Under the pieces are notes generated by a model that had not been told where the DNA came from, did not search any database, and saw nothing but the letters and a program-made list of their open reading frames with translations. Positions 34,788 through 43,319 of a stretch of 64,000 nt of DNA are shown piece after piece. The stretch covers positions 1 through 64,000 of the forward strand of contig CAJUHV010000008.1 of assembly GCA_910586445.1 (NCBI GenBank), in the 5' to 3' direction. The position numbers and the translations under genes are program-made. How positions within the stretch are numbered: position 1 is the first letter of the stretch; the number at the start of each line of letters is the position of its first letter. This DNA comes from an uncultured Eubacterium sp. Lineage in GTDB: Bacteria; Bacillota; Clostridia; Lachnospirales; Lachnospiraceae.

Positions 34788-37274
34788 TTACTGTTCCACC
34801 TTTTCTGCCATACATTTTTCAACGAGTGTCATCACCCGTCCGGCGCAGCTTCGTATGGATTCCTCTGTCAGCCCGCCTCTGGCGTACGCCTGGCGTATAT
34901 CCTGCGCATCTGCTTCATTCCCCGGCATAATTATATCATTTCCCGCCGCCGCGCATTTCCATGCCACACTTGCGTCCTGCGGTACCGTCGTATTCCAGTC
35001 GGACATGATAACACCGCCGAACCCCCACTCCTTACGCGCAATAACCGTACAAAGCCAGCCGTTGTTCGCGGCATGGATGCCGTTGATCAGGTTGTAAGAT
35101 GTCATAACTGCTGCGGGTGCGCTTTTTTTAATCGCAAGCTCAAAACCGCGCAGATAAATTTCGCGAATCGCACGCTCGGAAATACGCACATCTACGCCCA
35201 TGCGGTTATCCTCCTGATTGTTACACGCAAAATGCTTTACCGTAACGCCGCAGCGTCCGGCTGCCTGCACGCCCGTGGTAACTGCGGCAGCCATCATACC
35301 GGAAAGGAACGGGTCTTCGGAATAATATTCAAAATTACGCCCGCACAGTGGATTTCTGTGAATATTCATCCCGGGAGCCAGCCACAAATCTACATGAAAC
35401 TCCTCCATCTCGACTGCCACTGCTCTGCCGAAGGTTTCCATGAGCTCTGTATCCCATGTCTGCGCCAGCGCTGTCCCGACCGGAAATGCCGTGCAATATT
35501 GATAGTACGTATCCGCGTCAGCATGGTGCTCCATCGGCTCCAGAAAACCGTTCTCCAGCGAGCTTAGGACGCCCGCACCGTATACCGTATCTGATTTTGT
35601 ATCCACCTCGTAGCTCTGACGCAGGCGCAGGCCGGCCGGACCGTCCGCCATAATGAGCGACCGGATGCCATATGCTTCCTCCAAAGCTTCCGTTGTCTCT
35701 CCGGCGGAGCCAGGTACCCGTACTCCTGAAGAGCCAAGTGTACTTGCACCCTGCGTAATGTTTCCATACAGCAATGGTATAAGCTGTTCGACCGGCAGCT
35801 CCTGCGCAAGCTGTGCCAGCGGGCAGGCTTCTGCTTCTGTACGCGCCGGAACGTGTTCTTCCTTTGGTGCAAAAAATAGTATCGGCACATTCTCCGCCGC
35901 CTGTTCCAAACGCCCTGCAGATCTCTTTTTGTCTGCTTCATCTGTCCGCAGCTGCTCAAAATTCACTGTTTCCTGCCAAAGCACTTGCGTCCGTTCCAAA
36001 ACGGTTGTTTCGCAAATATGCACTACGGCCGCAGGCTTTAGGCAGCCACTGTGTCTGCCTGTCCAAACGCCGTATGTCCCTGCCTCTATGATCCATGCGT
36101 GGTCTTTTTGTGAAAAAACAGCCAGCTGCCTTTGTTCAACGGTTATGGACAGCCGCTGCGTTTCCTGCGGGGCCAGCTGCCGCGTCTTTGCAAAACCGGC
36201 CAGCCTTTGATACTCTTTTATCTGGCCTGTCTGCGGCAAAGACACGTATACCTGCACGACCTCTCTGCCAGAATACACTGTTCCGGTATTTTTTACAAGT
36301 ACGGTCAAATCTATTCCGTTTTCCGCCGTTCGTACCTCTTCACATACAATGGAAAATTCTGTATAAGAAAGGCCATATCCGAACGGAAACAGCGGCTGTA
36401 TGCCAAAACTGTCAAAATAACGATAACCAACAAAAATGCCTTCCTTATATTCTTCTTTTTCCAAATCTCCGTTTAGATAACCAAACGCTTCAGCCGATGG
36501 ATAATCTTCATACCGCTTTGCCCAGGTTGAAGTTAATCTGCCTCCTGGTAAAGACTTGCCAAACAGCACATCCGCAGCGGCACATCCACCCTCCTGCCCG
36601 GGCAGGGACAAATACAAAACCGCACGGATAAACGGTGCTTTCTCCAATATATCTGTCAGCTCTACGGGCGCGCCTGTATTTAAAACCAAAACCGTCGGCA
36701 TTTGCCGCTCATTTAGATAAAGAAGGTCGCGCACTTCCTCTTCGCTTAAAAAATAATCTCCCTGTACCCTTCGGCGGTCCTTTCCTTCACCCGCAATGCG
36801 GCTAAGCACGTAAATCGCCGCCGAAGCTCCTTGCAGGTCATCTTCCGCAATCTTTCTTCCATGCGGCATGGAAAACGGACTCGCCGCATAAGCATCAAAC
36901 GGATTTGATGCCTTCCCCGCATCTTCAAGCACTTTCTCTTTCCACTCAGATCTTGCATTTTCATAACACTGCCTGTAATCCTTTAGCCAGCCTTCGTTTA
37001 CAATCGTTATCTGTGCTTCTTTCAGGCCGCTGTAAACAGATCTGTTTTCCCGGCTGTTAACATCTCCGGAGCCGATACCGCCCTTGACCGTATACGCCGC
37101 GCCGCTTCCAAACAGCGCCACCGCAGTGGAACTTTCCAGCGGCAGCAGCCCGTCATTTTTCAGCAGTACAAATCCCTCCGCTGCCATTTCCCTTGCCAGC
37201 CTGCCATGTGCAAGCTCTCTGGCAGAAGGCCGCGGGTCCTTTGTACCGCTGTGAAGTTTTCTTTCATTCCCCAT
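34788..37274 (-). CDS. Beta-glucosidase, glycoside hydrolase family 3, permuted domain order
   Basis: ATG 37274 (MGNERKLHSG) has AAGGAG six bases upstream; the frame extends further but without support. The roughly 828-residue protein has its domains in reversed order. The GH3 C-terminal alpha/beta domain comes first (AREMAAEGFVLLKNDGLLPL). A fibronectin-III-like domain follows (YRYFDSFGIQPLFPFGYGLS to GFAKTRQLAPQETQRLS). The (beta/alpha)8 barrel comes last (LWLAPGMNIHRNPLCGRNFE, VTVKHFACNNQEDNRMGV). The nucleophile is the Asp in GVIMSDWNTT, near residue 759. This order is known in some rumen and gut Clostridia. There is no signal peptide, so it should cleave imported beta-glucosides. It is last in the importer operon. 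Confidence 0.9.
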   Translation of the reverse strand: MGNERKLHSGTKDPRPSARELAHGRLAREMAAEGFVLLKNDGLLPLESSTAVALFGSGAAYTVKGGIGSGDVNSRENRSVYSGLKEAQITIVNEGWLKDYRQCYENARSEWKEKVLEDAGKASNPFDAYAASPFSMPHGRKIAEDDLQGASAAIYVLSRIAGEGKDRRRVQGDYFLSEEEVRDLLYLNERQMPTVLVLNTGAPVELTDILEKAPFIRAVLYLSLPGQEGGCAAADVLFGKSLPGGRLTSTWAKRYEDYPSAEAFGYLNGDLEKEEYKEGIFVGYRYFDSFGIQPLFPFGYGLSYTEFSIVCEEVRTAENGIDLTVLVKNTGTVYSGREVVQVYVSLPQTGQIKEYQRLAGFAKTRQLAPQETQRLSITVEQRQLAVFSQKDHAWIIEAGTYGVWTGRHSGCLKPAAVVHICETTVLERTQVLWQETVNFEQLRTDEADKKRSAGRLEQAAENVPILFFAPKEEHVPARTEAEACPLAQLAQELPVEQLIPLLYGNITQGASTLGSSGVRVPGSAGETTEALEEAYGIRSLIMADGPAGLRLRQSYEVDTKSDTVYGAGVLSSLENGFLEPMEHHADADTYYQYCTAFPVGTALAQTWDTELMETFGRAVAVEMEEFHVDLWLAPGMNIHRNPLCGRNFEYYSEDPFLSGMMAAAVTTGVQAAGRCGVTVKHFACNNQEDNRMGVDVRISERAIREIYLRGFELAIKKSAPAAVMTSYNLINGIHAANNGWLCTVIARKEWGFGGVIMSDWNTTVPQDASVAWKCAAAGNDIIMPGNEADAQDIRQAYARGGLTEESIRSCAGRVMTLVEKCMAEKVEQ

Positions 37275-37331
37275 TATAATCTCCTTTATAATCTCCTTTT
37301 TGTACAATGATTCTATATGTTTCCTGACCTG

Positions 37332-37356
37332 TGCACAATAATGAACTGCCAGCATA
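37332..37356 (-). promoter_or_regulatory. Hairpin between the permease gene and the GH3 gene
   Basis: On the minus strand ACTGCC-GGCTATATGCT-GGCAGT makes a short GC-rich stem-loop in the intercistronic gap, without a T-run. It may set relative mRNA levels within the operon. Confidence 0.35.
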
Positions 37357-37378
37357 TAGCCGGCAGTCCGAACAAATC

Positions 37379-38224
37379 CTATTCTTTTACTCCGCCTAGC
37401 GTTACGCCGGCAATAATATATTTCGACAATACAAGATATACAAGGATAATCGGCACAATCGCCACCGTGATCATCATATAAATTTTTGCCATGTCAAAAT
37501 TCATATAATCTGCGCCGCGCAATGTCGCGATCAAAATCGGTACTGTCATTTTATCTTTTGACTGAATAACCAACGCCGGAACAAAATAGTTATTCCAGGA
37601 GCCTACAAACGAAAAGATGGCCTGTACCGCAATTGCCGGCTTCATAATCGGCAGCACAATCCTGTTAAATGTTTTAAACTCGCCCGAACCGTCGATTCTG
37701 GCTGCTTCTACCAAAGACAGCGGAAGTGAGGACTGCAGATAGCTGTACATAAAGTAAAAGACGGCCGGTGATGCAATAGACGGAATAATCAGCGGCAGCA
37801 GGGAATCATACATCCCCATATTGGTAACCAGGCGTAAAAACCCCATAGCTGTTACTTGTGTCGGCATTACAAGAATTGCCATAATAAATGTAAACGCCGC
37901 CTTTTTTCCTTTAAAATCATACGCATACAGCCCATATGCTGTTAATGCTGAAAAATATGTGCAGATAGCTGCCGAACTTCCAGAAACAATCAGGCTGTTC
38001 AAAATCCCCCGAAACATTGGGAACGTGCCGTCATTGGCAACATTTTTCAGGTTTTCCAGTAAATGCGTGCCCGGCAGGGCGGAAAACCCTTTTTGCAGTT
38101 CTGCATGGGAACGTGTCGCGTTCACAAACAATATGTAAAAAAAGAACAGGCACATAAACGACAAAATAATCAGTACAATATGCGCAAAAACAGTACGTAA
38201 GCGATTGGGTTCGTTTGATTTCAT
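37379..38224 (-). CDS. Carbohydrate ABC transporter permease, MalG type
   Basis: This 281-residue inner-membrane protein has about six transmembrane segments. The cytoplasmic EAA loop is SLVEAARIDGSGEFKTFNRI, VLPIMKPAI, where the ATPase docks. The C-terminus GVTLGGVKE is typical of MalG-type subunits. It pairs with the MalF-type permease 14 bp upstream. No ATPase gene is in the operon; these CUT1 importers commonly use a shared MsmK-type ATPase encoded elsewhere. Confidence 0.93.
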   Translation of the reverse strand: MKSNEPNRLRTVFAHIVLIILSFMCLFFFYILFVNATRSHAELQKGFSALPGTHLLENLKNVANDGTFPMFRGILNSLIVSGSSAAICTYFSALTAYGLYAYDFKGKKAAFTFIMAILVMPTQVTAMGFLRLVTNMGMYDSLLPLIIPSIASPAVFYFMYSYLQSSLPLSLVEAARIDGSGEFKTFNRIVLPIMKPAIAVQAIFSFVGSWNNYFVPALVIQSKDKMTVPILIATLRGADYMNFDMAKIYMMITVAIVPIILVYLVLSKYIIAGVTLGGVKE

Positions 38225-38238
38225 AAGCTATCTCCTTT

Positions 38239-39189
38239 CTACCGTCTTGCCTTTTTTCTTGCTTTTTTCACTGCTGCTTTTGAACCGTCTGGATCATCGT
38301 TATTAGTCATCCGATACACAATAAAGCACAGGATACCGCTGACAATAAACAAATATACGGAGAGCGCGCCCGCCATACCATAATTTTTGCTCTTTAAATG
38401 GCTGTTTAAGAACATGATCAGCGTCATGGAAGTACGGTCTGGCGACCCCTGCCCGTTTGTCAAAATCTGCGGCACATCAAACATCTGCAGTCCGCCGATA
38501 ATAGAAGTGATCAGCGTATATGCAAGGATTGGGCGAATCAGCGGCAGGGTAATACGGAAAAACCTCTGCACGCTGTTGCAGCCGTCCAGCTCAGATGCCT
38601 CAAAAATATCCGGGCTGATCCCCATGATCGCCGCCATCAGCATAATGGTCGTATTTCCAAACCACATAAGAAAGTTCATCAATCCGACCAGTGAGCGGGT
38701 GCCATATACCGTACCAAGAAAATCTATCGGCTGATGGATCAGTCCTATGGACATCAAAATGGAATTGATCGGGCCATTCGTAGAGAACATGGTAAAAAAC
38801 AGCATGGCAAACGCGGAAGCCATGATCAGATTCGGCAGATAGATAACCACCTTGAAAAACTGCGTGCCGCGGATTTTCAAGCGGGCGTCTACAAACCAGG
38901 AAGCCAGCAGAAGTGCGATTACGATCTGAGGAATAAATCCGACGATCCACAAGATCATTGTATTCGCTGCATATTTTAGCATATCCGACTTTAACAGGCT
39001 GATATAATTTTCCATACCAACGAAATTCGGCCCGATCTCCTTAATTCCTGACCGGTAATATTCAAAAAAGCTATACCGTACCGTATCTGCCAGCGGAATT
39101 AAAGAAAAAATGAAAAAGCTCACAAAAAACGGCAGAATAAATAAGTATCCCCATTTTGCATAGCTGATGCTTTTATGTTTTTGTTTCAT
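38239..39189 (-). CDS. Carbohydrate ABC transporter permease, MalF/UgpA type
   Basis: This 316-residue membrane protein starts YAKWGYLFILPFFVSFFIFS. Its EAA loop is PDIFEASELDGCNSVQRFFR, ITLPLIRPIL. It has about six membrane segments and a basic C-terminal tail (KKARKKARR). With the MalG-type protein it forms the import channel for beta-gluco-oligosaccharides, judged from the neighbouring enzymes. Confidence 0.93.
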   Translation of the reverse strand: MKQKHKSISYAKWGYLFILPFFVSFFIFSLIPLADTVRYSFFEYYRSGIKEIGPNFVGMENYISLLKSDMLKYAANTMILWIVGFIPQIVIALLLASWFVDARLKIRGTQFFKVVIYLPNLIMASAFAMLFFTMFSTNGPINSILMSIGLIHQPIDFLGTVYGTRSLVGLMNFLMWFGNTTIMLMAAIMGISPDIFEASELDGCNSVQRFFRITLPLIRPILAYTLITSIIGGLQMFDVPQILTNGQGSPDRTSMTLIMFLNSHLKSKNYGMAGALSVYLFIVSGILCFIVYRMTNNDDPDGSKAAVKKARKKARR

Positions 39190-39216
39190 AAGCTGCCACT
39201 CCTCTCTCTGTTTTTT

Positions 39217-39282
39217 AAGCGGCAGGGCATATGGCGGGATCCTTTATGATATCCCGCCTGTAACCAGCCCTGCCCGCCGCTT
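39217..39282 (-). promoter_or_regulatory. Nested stem-loop between the binding-protein gene and permease genes
   Basis: Outer arms AAGCGGCAGGGC and GCCCTGCCCGCCGCTT enclose an inner hairpin GGCGGGAT/ATCCCGCC. The structure immediately follows the binding-protein stop and is followed by A-rich, not T-rich, sequence. Such intercistronic structures often protect the upstream mRNA, so that binding protein is made in excess over permeases. Confidence 0.6.
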
Positions 39283-39284
39283 AT

Positions 39285-40733
39285 TTACGGCCACCGAATT
39301 TCTGTAATTTCCGGATAACGTTCTCTAATTGCTGTCTCAAAGTTAGATTTTGCTTTATCAAAGTCAACCTGTCCCTGGAAATAATCACTGAACGAATTCT
39401 GTATCAGTTCCACACAACCCTGGTCGTACGCAGATAACGGAGCCATTTTAATATGTTCAGCCACAGGTGCAAAATATTTATATGCATTCTGCCCTCCCAG
39501 GAATTCGGATGGATACAGCTTATCGTTTTGTGCTGCTTCCTGCATACTGCTGCGCGCATTCGTAAACTCACCATACTTCTGGGTAATTTTAGCCAAATTA
39601 TCCGCGTCAGCCGTCATCGCCAATATAATATCTTTTACATATTTCGGATTATCCGTACCAGTGCAGGCATGAATATACGAGCCGCCCCAGTTGTATTCCT
39701 GCGGAGGATTGGTAACTGCCCATGCACCATCTTCACCGTCCCAGTTTGGCTTCAATGTAAAATCAATGCCCCATGCCGGGAACAGGAATGCAAACACCTT
39801 GGATTCGGATGACATCGCTTTATTCCAGTCATCGTTCCACTGGCCTTTTACCGTCTTATTCAGATAGCCTGCGTCAAGCCATTCCTTAGAATCGCTCACC
39901 CAGTCCATAATATTTTGATCTACTTTAAGCACTGTTTCGCCCGTGCCCATCCACGGCTGCGAAATGCTGTTCCCGTACAGGCGGAACGTATCTGCATAGG
40001 AAGAAAATGTATAATAGCCTTTTTTCTTCAGCTCCGCCGCCGTTGCTTTCATAGTATCCCAATCTTTGACTTTCGCGCCGATCTTTTCAGGGTCATCGGT
40101 TCCGAACACATCCTTTGCAATGTCGCGCCGGTATACCAGCAGGCCCGGACAGCACTGCCACGTAGACCCTCTTTGTACACCGTTTGCATCCGAAGCCGTT
40201 ACTTTCGTAAACTCATACTGGTCTGCCAGATCTTTCTGCGGGTCAATGCCGAGGTCGGTCAAAGGCATTGCAACATCTGCATCCGCATCCGTATATTTAA
40301 ATACATAGTCGGTTTCTGACAAAAAGATATCTACTTTATCGTCGGCCGCCGCATCCGCCTGGTTCAGCAGCGCCTCGTCCAGTTTCTGCTGGTAAACTCC
40401 GTCCTGGTTTGGATTGATAATCCAGTGAATTTCCGTTCCGTCTTTCAAATATGTAATCGTACCGTCGGTAGATGTTTCCTCTACTTCTGGATAAACTTCC
40501 TGCAGACGCTGGCTAAACTCATTATTCCAGCTGTAGATATTGATCACTTTTCCTTCGTCACCATCCAAGGAAATATCTGAGCCGGCATCTTCTGTATTTT
40601 TATCATCGCCTGTTTGCTCATCCGTTTTCCCGCCTGCATTCCCATCCGTTTTGGAACCCGGCTGATTGCCACAAGCCGCCGTGCCTGCTAATACGGCTGC
40701 CGCCAATAAGATACTAACCACTTTCTTCTTCAT
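39285..40733 (-). CDS. Extracellular sugar-binding lipoprotein
   Basis: This 482-residue protein has a lipoprotein signal (KKKVVSILLAAAVLAGTAAC, acylated Cys about 21), then an Asp/Gly/Lys-rich linker to about residue 60. The body is a type-1 solute-binding fold (INIYSWNNEFSQRLQEVYPE, FLFPAWGIDFTLKPNWDGED, AWAVTNPPQEYNWGGSYIHA). Abundant Trp and Tyr suit stacking on sugars. It delivers oligosaccharides to the two permeases downstream. It has a strong promoter of its own. Confidence 0.93.
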   Translation of the reverse strand: MKKKVVSILLAAAVLAGTAACGNQPGSKTDGNAGGKTDEQTGDDKNTEDAGSDISLDGDEGKVINIYSWNNEFSQRLQEVYPEVEETSTDGTITYLKDGTEIHWIINPNQDGVYQQKLDEALLNQADAAADDKVDIFLSETDYVFKYTDADADVAMPLTDLGIDPQKDLADQYEFTKVTASDANGVQRGSTWQCCPGLLVYRRDIAKDVFGTDDPEKIGAKVKDWDTMKATAAELKKKGYYTFSSYADTFRLYGNSISQPWMGTGETVLKVDQNIMDWVSDSKEWLDAGYLNKTVKGQWNDDWNKAMSSESKVFAFLFPAWGIDFTLKPNWDGEDGAWAVTNPPQEYNWGGSYIHACTGTDNPKYVKDIILAMTADADNLAKITQKYGEFTNARSSMQEAAQNDKLYPSEFLGGQNAYKYFAPVAEHIKMAPLSAYDQGCVELIQNSFSDYFQGQVDFDKAKSNFETAIRERYPEITEIRWP

Positions 40734-40804
40734 TCTGATTCCTCCTATCTTTTATATAAGCATCTCTGCCTTGTAACTGTATCATAACAGAATGCATTCC
40801 CTGA

Positions 40805-40834
40805 AATATACTAAAAGGAATATAAAAATGTCAA
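40805..40834 (-). promoter_or_regulatory. Sigma-A promoter of the sugar importer operon
   Basis: On the minus strand TTGACA (40829-40834), 18 bp, TATATT (40805-40810). It lies about 70 bp upstream of the binding-protein start and separates this operon from the GH94 gene before it. Confidence 0.7.
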
Positions 40835-40881
40835 AATCATGACCTATTCCACACCGGCCTGTAAACCAATCCAGACTATAA

Positions 40882-43296
40882 TTAAGAAAGATCTAAAATA
40901 ATCTCCGTATGCTCCTTCATCAACGTTTCCGGTACATAATTTCCTTCCAGCGCAGCACCGTTAACAGTAAGCTTTTTGCATCCGGACTGCTGATGTGCAG
41001 GATTGCGGACGACAATATGCAGATGCTTTCCCCGGAAGTCTTTTTCGATTTCAAAGCTTTCCCAATCCGAAGGAATCGCAGGTTCTATTTTCAGCCCGTT
41101 AAAATCCGGGCGCATCCCTAAAATGCCCTCCACACATCCTGTCATAACGGTAGATGCCGTGCCTGTCAGCCAGTGCACATGAGAACGCCCAAAATGCGGA
41201 CTGTCCGCCCCTTCTGTAAACTGCCCGTAACAATACGGCTCCAGCTTTCTGATTTCGGCCTTGTCATTTTGTGCCGATGGCGCATTTTCCATAAAATACT
41301 GAAACGCGCGATCACCATGTCCACAATATGCTTCCGCAAGAATCAGCCAGCCCTGGGACTGTGAAAATATACCGGCATTTTCTTTTGTTCCCGCATTATA
41401 AATAACCGCCAGCGCCCCGTCAAAAGCGTGCATATGATAAGGCGGTGTCATCAGCATTGCCCCGTACTGTGTATTCAGCTTTTCATATACCGCGTCCAGT
41501 GCCAGCTCTGACTGCTTACTGTCCGCCAGACCGCTGATCACGCCCCAGCTCTGCGGATTCAGCCACAGATTTGCTTCTGGATCTGTCCTTTTTCCGATAA
41601 CCTCTCCCTGTTCGGTAAATCCACGCACAAACCGGTCCTGATCCCAGCATTGGCTCTGAATGGCAGCGCCGAGTTTTTCCTGTACACCGTCCAGATACGC
41701 AATGTAATCCGTATCGTTACGCTGATGCGCAAATTTTCTTAAAATCGCCATAGCATAATACAGCTGGAACGCAACAAAGGTAGATTCACCGTCTTTTCCA
41801 AGCCGCAGGCAGTCGTTCCAGTCGGCATACAGCCCTGCCGGCATCCCGTGTCTGCCCAAATGGTTCATAGAAAAATCCACAGCCTGCTTTAAATGCCCAT
41901 AAACCGTATCTTCGCCTTTATCTGCATACGGAATGACTTCATCCATAAAATCCAGACGCCCGGTTTCCGTTATATATTTGTAAATTGTCGGAAACAGCCA
42001 CAGCGCGTCATCCGCGCGGTACGCCGGATGCCCGGTTTCTTTTACATAAGAAGCGTCTTCCGGCGTATCTTCGTATCCCGGCCGGTGCGTAAATTTTACA
42101 AGCGGCAGCCCTCCACCATGATGTACCTGCGCAGAAAGCATAAACCGTATCTTTTCCACAGCCATCTCCGGTGCCAGATGGATAATCCCCTGGATATCCT
42201 GCACCGTATCCCGATACCCGTATCCGTTTCGCAGCCCACAGTAAAAAAAGGATGCCGCACGCGACCAGATAAAGGTCATAAAACAATTATACGCATTCCA
42301 TGTATTTATCATTGTGTCAAATTCCGGGCTTGGTGTTTTTACCTGAAAACGGGAAAGCTTTTCATGCCAGTAGGACGCCAGTTCCAGCCGCTCCTTTTCA
42401 CAGATCCGCGACGGCTGCGCATAACGTGCCATAATCTCCTGCGCCTGTGCGTCACTCTTCATGCCAACGATAAACGCAAGCTCTTTTGACTCTCCCGGTG
42501 CCAGCTGCAGATGCGCCGCAAGTGCTCCGCAGCTGTTTTCATTATAGCCTGTCTCCCCGCATAAAACACCGTCTGCAACGCCTTGCGGATTGCCGTACCC
42601 ATGGTAGCGTCCAAGAAATTTTTCCTTATCCCCGCAGTAGGAAGATACCTTCTCACCTGCCAGCCCGAAAAACCGCTCCGTCATAATTTTGTCATCCACA
42701 TCACTGCCTTTTTCCACCCCGTCCAAATTGCCATGCACTTTCTGGCAGATGCGGTTTTCATGGAACTGCGACCTTGTAATAAACTGTGAGTACTGCAGAT
42801 TCACCTGATCCTGCTCATAATTGCTGTTATTAGTAAATTCCGCATATCCTGTTACATTCAGATCCTTTGCGGCTGCGGAGCAGTTCGTAATTTTAACCGC
42901 CCATACCTCATACTCCTGATGCAGCGGAACATAATACGATACCTCGGAACGCACACCGCCGTATTCGGCAGTCATTTTCGTATAGCCGGTACCATGACGG
43001 CATTCACTTTTATACTCTTTTAAGTCCTTGCCTACCGGCTGCCAGGAGGCCGACCAGTAATCCTTTGTATCGTTATCCCGGATGTAAATATATCGCCCAG
43101 GCTGATCAAACTGGTTAAAAATATATCTGAGTATCCTGCCGTTTGCTCCTGATTTTGCAAAACTGTAACCGCCGGCCTGATTTGAGATCAACGCGCCGTA
43201 TTCCGGCGATCCAAGATAGTTCGCCCATGGCGCCGGCGTATCCGGCCGGTCTATCACATACTCACGTCTCTCATTATCAAAATATCCAAATCTCAT
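40882..43296 (-). CDS. GH94 disaccharide phosphorylase, cellobiose-phosphorylase-like
   Basis: ATG 43296 (MRFGYFDNERREYVIDRPDT) is preferred because GGGAG lies seven bases before it; the ATG two codons earlier overlaps that site. The roughly 804-residue protein matches GH94: TPAPWANYLGSPEYGALISN, SWQPVGKDLKEYKSECRHGT, the (alpha/alpha)6 barrel and the general acid Asp in LYADWNDCLRLGKDGES. GH94 enzymes cleave beta-glucosyl disaccharides with phosphate to alpha-glucose-1-phosphate and glucose. Length and N-terminus resemble cellobiose phosphorylase, but given the GH16 gene 23 bp upstream the substrate may be laminaribiose or a mixed-linkage disaccharide. Confidence 0.88.
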   Translation of the reverse strand: MRFGYFDNERREYVIDRPDTPAPWANYLGSPEYGALISNQAGGYSFAKSGANGRILRYIFNQFDQPGRYIYIRDNDTKDYWSASWQPVGKDLKEYKSECRHGTGYTKMTAEYGGVRSEVSYYVPLHQEYEVWAVKITNCSAAAKDLNVTGYAEFTNNSNYEQDQVNLQYSQFITRSQFHENRICQKVHGNLDGVEKGSDVDDKIMTERFFGLAGEKVSSYCGDKEKFLGRYHGYGNPQGVADGVLCGETGYNENSCGALAAHLQLAPGESKELAFIVGMKSDAQAQEIMARYAQPSRICEKERLELASYWHEKLSRFQVKTPSPEFDTMINTWNAYNCFMTFIWSRAASFFYCGLRNGYGYRDTVQDIQGIIHLAPEMAVEKIRFMLSAQVHHGGGLPLVKFTHRPGYEDTPEDASYVKETGHPAYRADDALWLFPTIYKYITETGRLDFMDEVIPYADKGEDTVYGHLKQAVDFSMNHLGRHGMPAGLYADWNDCLRLGKDGESTFVAFQLYYAMAILRKFAHQRNDTDYIAYLDGVQEKLGAAIQSQCWDQDRFVRGFTEQGEVIGKRTDPEANLWLNPQSWGVISGLADSKQSELALDAVYEKLNTQYGAMLMTPPYHMHAFDGALAVIYNAGTKENAGIFSQSQGWLILAEAYCGHGDRAFQYFMENAPSAQNDKAEIRKLEPYCYGQFTEGADSPHFGRSHVHWLTGTASTVMTGCVEGILGMRPDFNGLKIEPAIPSDWESFEIEKDFRGKHLHIVVRNPAHQQSGCKKLTVNGAALEGNYVPETLMKEHTEIILDLS

Positions 43297-43319
43297 GTCC
43301 ATTCTCCCTAATTGTTTTT

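Noticed and set aside
34779..35567. 262-codon plus-strand frame
   Set aside because: It is antisense to the catalytic barrel of the GH3 gene and rich in His/Cys/Arg as expected for a shadow frame.
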